Shown here piece by piece: positions 58,330 to 64,000 of a stretch of DNA of 64,000 nt. The position numbers and the translations under genes were made by a program. Origin of the DNA: Branchiostoma floridae (Eukaryota > Chordata > Leptocardii > Amphioxiformes > Branchiostomatidae). The notes under the pieces are model-generated. The model was not told the origin of the DNA. It was given only the letters and a program-made list of their open reading frames with translations, and searched no databases. The stretch is from positions 23,659,932-23,723,931 of the forward strand of contig NC_049980.1 in the NCBI RefSeq assembly GCF_000003815.2, written 5' to 3'. The stretch's first letter is position 1. Each line of letters opens with the position of its first letter.

Positions 58330-58860
58330 AAGGAAAGGAAAGGTATCATATAAGTTACTCAGACTTTTGTTTGCCTCAGAAAGCCCCACTCCTTAGCTTG
58401 AGTTGGTCGGTCAACCTTCCAAGTTTTATTACACTGTAATCTGAGGGCATTCAATGCCAAAAAAATCACAACAGAGCGCCTGGTTTTGTCAGCGTCCGTT
58501 GATTACTAGCAGCTGGTTTTGTCTACCCACCCGTTTTTAAAGATACATATCAAACCTACAACTTTGTCCTCAGTCATGACTAGACCGCTAAATGAACGGA
58601 CACAGAAACAGCACTCTAGGACGGCGCAGGTAACTTTGATAGCACCGCTCGGTGTTCTATCTTGCTAGATTATCTATGAAAAGTTCCAAGAAAGATCTAT
58701 TAAAGTGTCCAAGATCCTAAATGTTCCGGACCAAGCAGGATGCAAAGAAGATGAACTGTTTCTGGTCAGAATGCTTTTAGCAGCACCGGGCTGAGTGTCC
58801 CCGTCGGATCAACCTACTCAGCTGACTTTGAAATTCAGTAGGGTCTCCACAATGTGACAG
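58330..58860. other. No feature recognised
   Basis: Between the third partial copy of the duplicated block (58130-58330) and the foldback at 58868. No coding or repeat structure was identified. Confidence 0.4.
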
Positions 58861-58867
58861 TCTCTCC

Positions 58868-59013
58868 TACTCTACAAGCAGAGGTTGGTGGGGAAAATCG
58901 TGACCTCTTCCTTTCATCCTTTTTATTCGATCGGTGGGAAAGCCGATCGGAAAAAAAAACGTATGAAAGGAAAAGGTCACGATTTTTTCCCACCAACCTC
59001 TGCTTGGAGAGTA
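58868..59013. mobile_element. Foldback element, CAAGCAGAG family
   Basis: Arms TACTCTACAAGCAGAGGTTG...gtgggg-aaaatcgtgacct and aggtcacgattttttcccac...CAACCTCTGCTTGGAGAGTA, closed by cgatcggtgggaaagccgatcg. About 146 bp. Confidence 0.8.
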
Positions 59014-60729
59014 GGTGAAGGAGGCTACGGGGTAGGGACCTTCGGGAGCGGACCAAAGCGAACAAGGCTGGTCTCCAGGCTACATATATTTGGGTAGGTG
59101 GTGGGTTATAAACGTTAATCGGAATGCCATAACATCCTGCCATCGTATGTACAAAAAGGTGAGTGTTTGAACGTCAGTCAATCAACACCAGAAAGCCAAG
59201 GTAAATGAACTTGTCACCAGCTGAGATTTTTACGGTCCAATGTCACCATGATAACAGCGTCAACAGAAAGATGAAGTCAATATTTCTGCCGTTGTTCTTA
59301 AAATCCACATTGAAAGCTTCTTTTACTATCAATCAGACCCTCATACCTTCTTTTATTATCAATCATTTCTTAACCGCACATCCCGGAAGTACCATTTCCT
59401 GTCGGATCACAGAAGCATAAGTGAACCTCCCCCAACCTACCCCAGATGTTCTCCCCTCTCCCCTAACCATTCGTGGTTGTACCTCATTGCGGTCGGGGTG
59501 TGTTTGTTGTGCTCTTCAGTTTGCCTTGTTTTTGAAGGGTTTTTTCCTTGGTCTGCCACCTTTTTACTTGGACGGATTACCTACAAGGATCCTACAATCA
59601 CCTGACTCTGTGCTGAACACTTCTGGATAAACTCTGTTGCTGCTTGAGCCCTGGTTACCAAGCTGCCCCGTTCCTACTGGACTGACCCAGTCAACTCTTC
59701 GTCTCCCGGACATCCCAATTCGCCTGTGAGTTCTGCATTATCTGCCTTCCGCACTGTGACATGTGACCTTGATGTCTTCATCGGTGACCATCTTGTCCTA
59801 CCGTACCACCGACGGATGAACTTCCACCCGAGTGGCCGATCTGAACACCACACACCCACCCTTTTTCAAACTTCCTCAGGAACAACGACAACTTTTCTTC
59901 ATTTTGTACTGTGATGCTCAATTTAATCGTTGAATAACAATCACCGTTTCCCAAACAGGTTTTTTCCACACATCTAGATCTAATTCTTGTGTCTTTTCTC
60001 CTCTTTTGTTGGAAGGTTAAATTAGGCACACATGGCACCATGCTGAGGGTTTTCCGCCTGGTACATTCCTGCCTTGACACCCATGTGCAAGGGAATTATT
60101 GATACCAGTCTCTCTCTCCACTTCTGTAAAATTGTTTATAGGGTAGTTCAGCCTGCCTCCAGAAGGTTCTAGATAAAAGTAACAGATGATTCCCTCTAAG
60201 ATTGAACAGTGCTCAAGTTTGTGTTTTTCTTTTCTCCTAGTCCTACATCTAGGAATTCTAATTATCACAAGGTGATGCTGTGTTCCCAGCCATACGGAGT
60301 ATACCCCCCTCAGAGGACTGACCCAGGGTTGTTTATTTGTTTTTGACAGGCACAAATTCTTGCAGTGTTTTCTTCTATCCTGTTATCAGTTAGGCCTGGT
60401 GTAGATTCAGGCTGACATCCAGGCTGTGTCCTCTCACTACAGGTTCGAGTACCACATCGAGTTAACGGCTGTCACACACCTATACTATTGTATTACGCTT
60501 TTCGTTAATTACCCATGCTTCTTCCATGCTACCTGTGCCTTCATGCAAAGCACCACTTGGCTCCAGTCACGTCATTGAGAAGCGCATGTTTTCCTCAACC
60601 ATTGAATCGTCAGCTGTTCAGACTTTACAGACTTAACTCCTACAGGCGCAGCCTTCCGAATTAACACCTGCTGATCACTAGTTCTTAGTCCTGATTACAG
60701 ATCATCACAGACAGCGAAGAAGTTAAACG

Positions 60730-60800
60730 TCATTATATGCATATGTGTACGTATATATGTATGTATATATGTATGTATGTATGTATCTATGTACAGACAG
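60730..60800 (+). repeat. (TATG/TGTA)n microsatellite
   Basis: Run of tatatgtatgtatgtatgta inside the 3361-bp element. Open frames over it are low-complexity. Confidence 0.9.
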
Positions 60801-61482
60801 TACAGTACATGCTATCTGCACCGAGTAGTCCCACAGGCGACCCCCGACATCAACCCTGGCAGGATCGAGTGTTGACCCCAGGTGTAACAAGCTTGACCGG
60901 AACGCGCCATTATAGACTTGGGAATTCTGTCCGGTCTCTGACTGTAACACGGATCAGATCGAGAACCTTGTTGCTGTACTGCCAGGACTTTCCACAGCCA
61001 CACTTATGTGACACCTTACTGACACTGGAAGTATGGTCTTGCACCTATTTGGTCGACACCGCGTCTATCAGACTCATCCCTCAGAGACTCAGAGTCTGAC
61101 AGCCGACACGAGGACACCTTGGCTGCCTTGTACTGGACACTTGAACTTACAGTACCTCATGTACCGTATCTCAAGGAACTTGCTTCCTAGCTTGTAACTA
61201 CTCGTTGGATTACTTAATTCTTGTTAGATTACTTCCTACACTATTGCTTGTACAGCCACTCCCACCCCACCCCTACCCCTTTTCCTTGCCCTACCCCATC
61301 CATCTCCCTTGCCTCTAACCTGTCCACTGACATGACCTTAACAACCTCCTGTTGACTGAGACGGTTCTCCCTTGCCATCTACATGTACTTGTCCCTGTTG
61401 ACCGTGTTGAGTTGTCTCGTATGGCCAAGTGTGCCAGACAGGAAGATGCCTTGTTAGTGACGCCAGCTACCATGAGGGTAGG

Positions 61483-61700
61483 CTGTGATGGTCACCTGTA
61501 CTGCGAAGGAAGTGTGTGTTGACCGGATGCCTCGGTAGTACTCCCTCCAGCCACGACCCTTCGGCTGCGATGGTCACCTGTACTCCGTAGGTTTGGGTGT
61601 TGACTGGACGATACCTCGGTAGTGCTCCCTCCAGCTATGACCCTTCGGCTGCGATGGTCACCTGTACTCCGTAGGAAGTGTGTGTTGACTTGACGATGCC
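61483..61700 (+). repeat. ~83-bp tandem repeat, 2.5 units
   Basis: gcgatggtcacctgtact recurs at about 61483, 61565 and 61649 with cggtagt-ctccctccagc between. It lies inside the 3361-bp element, just upstream of B1. Confidence 0.85.
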
Positions 61701-63038
61701 GAACATGACATCCAGCCAGCCGACGAACCTTCCGGTGGTGTTGGTTGTGTGCTCGGTACCACCTGTACGTTACTTAATCCGTCTGTTCTATCCTTTTTTG
61801 TTCGTGATGGTGACGCCGCTACCCTACCCCACATATTGTGTCTGTGTTATCTGTGAGTAGACAGGAAATGGAGTTCTCTTCGGAACTTGTGGAGAAGAGA
61901 AGTACCATTTCCTGTCGGATCACAGAAGCATAAGTGAACCTCCCCCAACCTACCCCAGATGTTCTCCCCTCTCCCCTAACCATTCGTGGTTGTACCTCAT
62001 TGCGGTCGGGGTGTGTTCCCCGCCCACCCACCCAAGAACACACCCTCCCCCGACGTACAGGCTGATTGATAACCTAGTTAGACTTACGAACTGGTAATTA
62101 AGTTGATGCTCAACCTTGAACGGAGTAAAATTGTTATGACTATTCAGCACTTAGAATGAGACACCCCGCGTGGTTCATGCCTTGTGGAACAACAACTTCT
62201 TGATTCCTTCCTTAGTTGACCTCTTCTTCGCTACCTTGTATTGTATTGCTTGTATTGTATTACCGTACTTGCCGTTCAACCTTGCATTTAGTTTTTTACT
62301 TGACCTTGTTACTCAGACCGTAATTGTGCTACTCGTTCCTTACTAATTAAGGTCATTATTACGCCACTCTTCTGACATGGTGGCCCCCATGTGACGTAAA
62401 CTTACTGTGACTTACTGTGACTTGAGTTAAGTTGCAAGTCAGGATGCGTTAAACATCCGCTGGACAGAGCATTGGTTTAACCGACCAGCCCGACATTGGC
62501 TTCACATTGGCTTCTTATACATTGGCAACCAGGGTAAAACGTGTCGCCCGCTCGCAGCATGACTTGCTTAGTTCATGGCTATTACACTTGTTATGACCAA
62601 GGACGTTATATCAACTGACTGACGAGGAGCCATTAAACACCCGGCCGCCGTGATGGTGACGCCGCTACCCTACCCCACATATTGTGTCTGTGTTATCTGT
62701 GAGTAGACAGGAAATGGAGTTCTCTTCGGAACTTGTGGAGAAGAGAACCAACACTCCTCACCCCCGGAAATCATTATGTATATACGTTTATGTGTATGTA
62801 CGGTATGTATATACTTCCTCATCCGATAGAGCTCATGGATCAAATTTAACTCAAAACAGTCACCACTGGGTAGCTGTAAACGGATTTATTTTTCCTTCAT
62901 ATTGAACACTTATTTCGTTATCAATCAGGAACCTGATATTTCTGAGGCGCGCATCCCGACACTAATTCACCCTCACCCCGACCATACCGTACGGCATTAC
63001 GGGACATGCCCCCATGTATAGCTCTAGAGCTCATATAT

Positions 63039-63505
63039 GAAATAGAAAAAGGTCGGTACCGTTATGTACCAGCCAACCAGAGGCAATGCCCTTTATGTAA
63101 AGATGGTGTTGAAGATGAGCATCATTTTCTAATGACATGCCCTACGTATAGCGCAGATAGACAAAAATTAATGGATATGATCACATGTAAATCTAGCACA
63201 CCTTTACCAAAGACAAACACATGTACTTTCAATCTACTTATGTCATGTCCAGACTACATATCTTCGTATTTAGGCCAATACATATGTAATGCTCTAAAAA
63301 AGAGAGAATCTATTGTACAGTAACAGACCGACTTGTTTAACTTGCATATTACACTATGTCAATACGCCATTTATGTTCATATTCCTGTACTATACATGTA
63401 TGTAGTTATAGACCTTAGACAAGTATCATTGTATTAATTGACTTATTACTGTTGCCCAATTGTACCATGTACAAATGTCGCGCAATAAAGTTCATTCAGT
63501 CATTC
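63039..63505 (+). mobile_element. 5'-truncated non-LTR retrotransposon (CR1/L2/jockey-like 3' end)
   Basis: The frame ending at 63323 encodes the typical C-terminus of a non-LTR reverse transcriptase: EIEKGRYRYVPANQRQCPLC, then VEDEHHFLMTCPTYSADR. A ~180-bp 3' UTR follows, with AATAAAG at 63484 and a short ttcattcagtcattc tail. The empty site in copy 1 (51430-51460) lacks it, and short TATATA sequences flank both ends, suggesting a small target duplication. Dead on arrival: only ~95 residues of the polyprotein remain. Confidence 0.85.
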
Positions 63506-64000
63506 TATATATAGATCATGTTAAACCCAAGATAGGTGAAGTATATTTTAAACCCGGAAAGCCCATATTATTGGGTACATGTAAACGACACTCGCACGGC
63601 ACCCATGAATATACTGTACGATATGTATAAGTTTCATGAAGAGTTAGAGCTAATAGATTAAGTTTTTCTCAAGATATTCAAAATTCATTTCGAGCACAAA
63701 AAGTCTACAATATTGGGTATCTGTTTACGACTTCGGTTTTCTTCATATTGAACATTTTTTTTTGTTATCAATCAGGAACCTGTTGTTTCTGAGCCGCACA
63801 TCAATATCCCTGCACTCATTCACCCCCACGCCGACCATACCGTACGATATTACGGGGTGCACTTCCAAAAGATGACCTATGGGTGAGCCAAGAGGATATA
63901 CCCCCGGTACTCACCTAGTTATTCATATAACTGATGATCAAATCATCGCGGCTCTGCCGACTGATAGGTATCTCAGGCTACACAGACTACTACAGTTAAA

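Larger units (their letters stand above)
59387..62747 (+). mobile_element. 3361-bp element with split direct repeats (Ngaro/PAT-like, non-autonomous)
   Basis: Four repeat blocks lie in the order A1 (59387-59504), B1 (61803-61901), A2 (61900-62017), B2 (62649-62747). A1 and A2 are 118 bp, B1 and B2 are 99 bp, and each pair is essentially identical. B1 abuts A2. Comparison with 51110-51150 shows the element sits between ...gcacatcccgg and ccaacactcc... with no target-site duplication (two bases of the empty site, ta, are missing). Split direct repeats and lack of duplication are hallmarks of tyrosine-recombinase (DIRS-order, Ngaro/PAT) retrotransposons. No reverse transcriptase or recombinase frame is present, so it would be a non-autonomous derivative. 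Class assignment is inference; the repeat structure is seen directly. Confidence 0.7.
58960..64000 (+). repeat. Duplicated block copy 2 (partner 50330-52080)
   Basis: Matches 50330-52080 in order and orientation once the 3361-bp element and the retrotransposon fragment at 63039-63505 are removed. One ~225-bp tandem unit is partly deleted near 63588. The block runs off the window end. Confidence 0.85.

Overview
The window looks like animal nuclear DNA, most likely from a cephalochordate (amphioxus, Branchiostoma). This is inferred, not proven. The grounds are two intron-dense genes with canonical GT-AG introns, a domain-shuffled immunoglobulin (Ig) plus CARD receptor of the kind amphioxus is known for, an AT-rich background, and very many small foldback and MITE-like repeats. 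No prokaryotic features are present. The window opens in a satellite array and contains one 100-N assembly gap.

Layout. 1-1740: about 19 copies of an ~90-bp satellite built around a conserved palindrome. 2660-25170: gene 1 (+ strand), an ankyrin-repeat TRP-family cation channel of about 1056 residues in 26 exons; four extra in-frame micro-exons of 21-36 nt would raise it to about 1092. 25180-30170: intergenic, with dispersed repeats. 30190-39978: gene 2 (+ strand), 21 exons whose phases join into one 956-codon frame: signal peptide, four contactin-like Ig domains, one FN3, a transmembrane helix, a Cys-rich juxtamembrane stretch, two tandem CARD domains and a cytoplasmic Ig domain. 46695-47615: gene 3 (- strand), intronless, GC-rich, TATA-driven, encoding a 306-residue protein with a B-box-like zinc-binding module.

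41-64 kb is otherwise repeat territory. About 41.2-45.1 kb is duplicated in the same orientation at 52.1-54.8 kb. 50.3-52.1 kb is duplicated at 59.0-64.0 kb, and the second copy carries two later insertions: a 3361-bp element with split direct repeats (A1...B1-A2...B2) and no target-site duplication, and a 5'-truncated non-LTR retrotransposon. A family of palindromic elements ending in TATTCTCCAAGCAGAG recurs at five or more places; one copy has a perfect 9-bp target-site duplication.

The most notable biology is gene 2. It is an adhesion-type ectodomain joined by continuous splicing phase to an intracellular tandem CARD, which suggests a cell-surface receptor that could nucleate CARD-dependent signalling directly. 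All exon models were made by eye from splice signals, reading phase and protein similarity recalled from family knowledge; no search was run.
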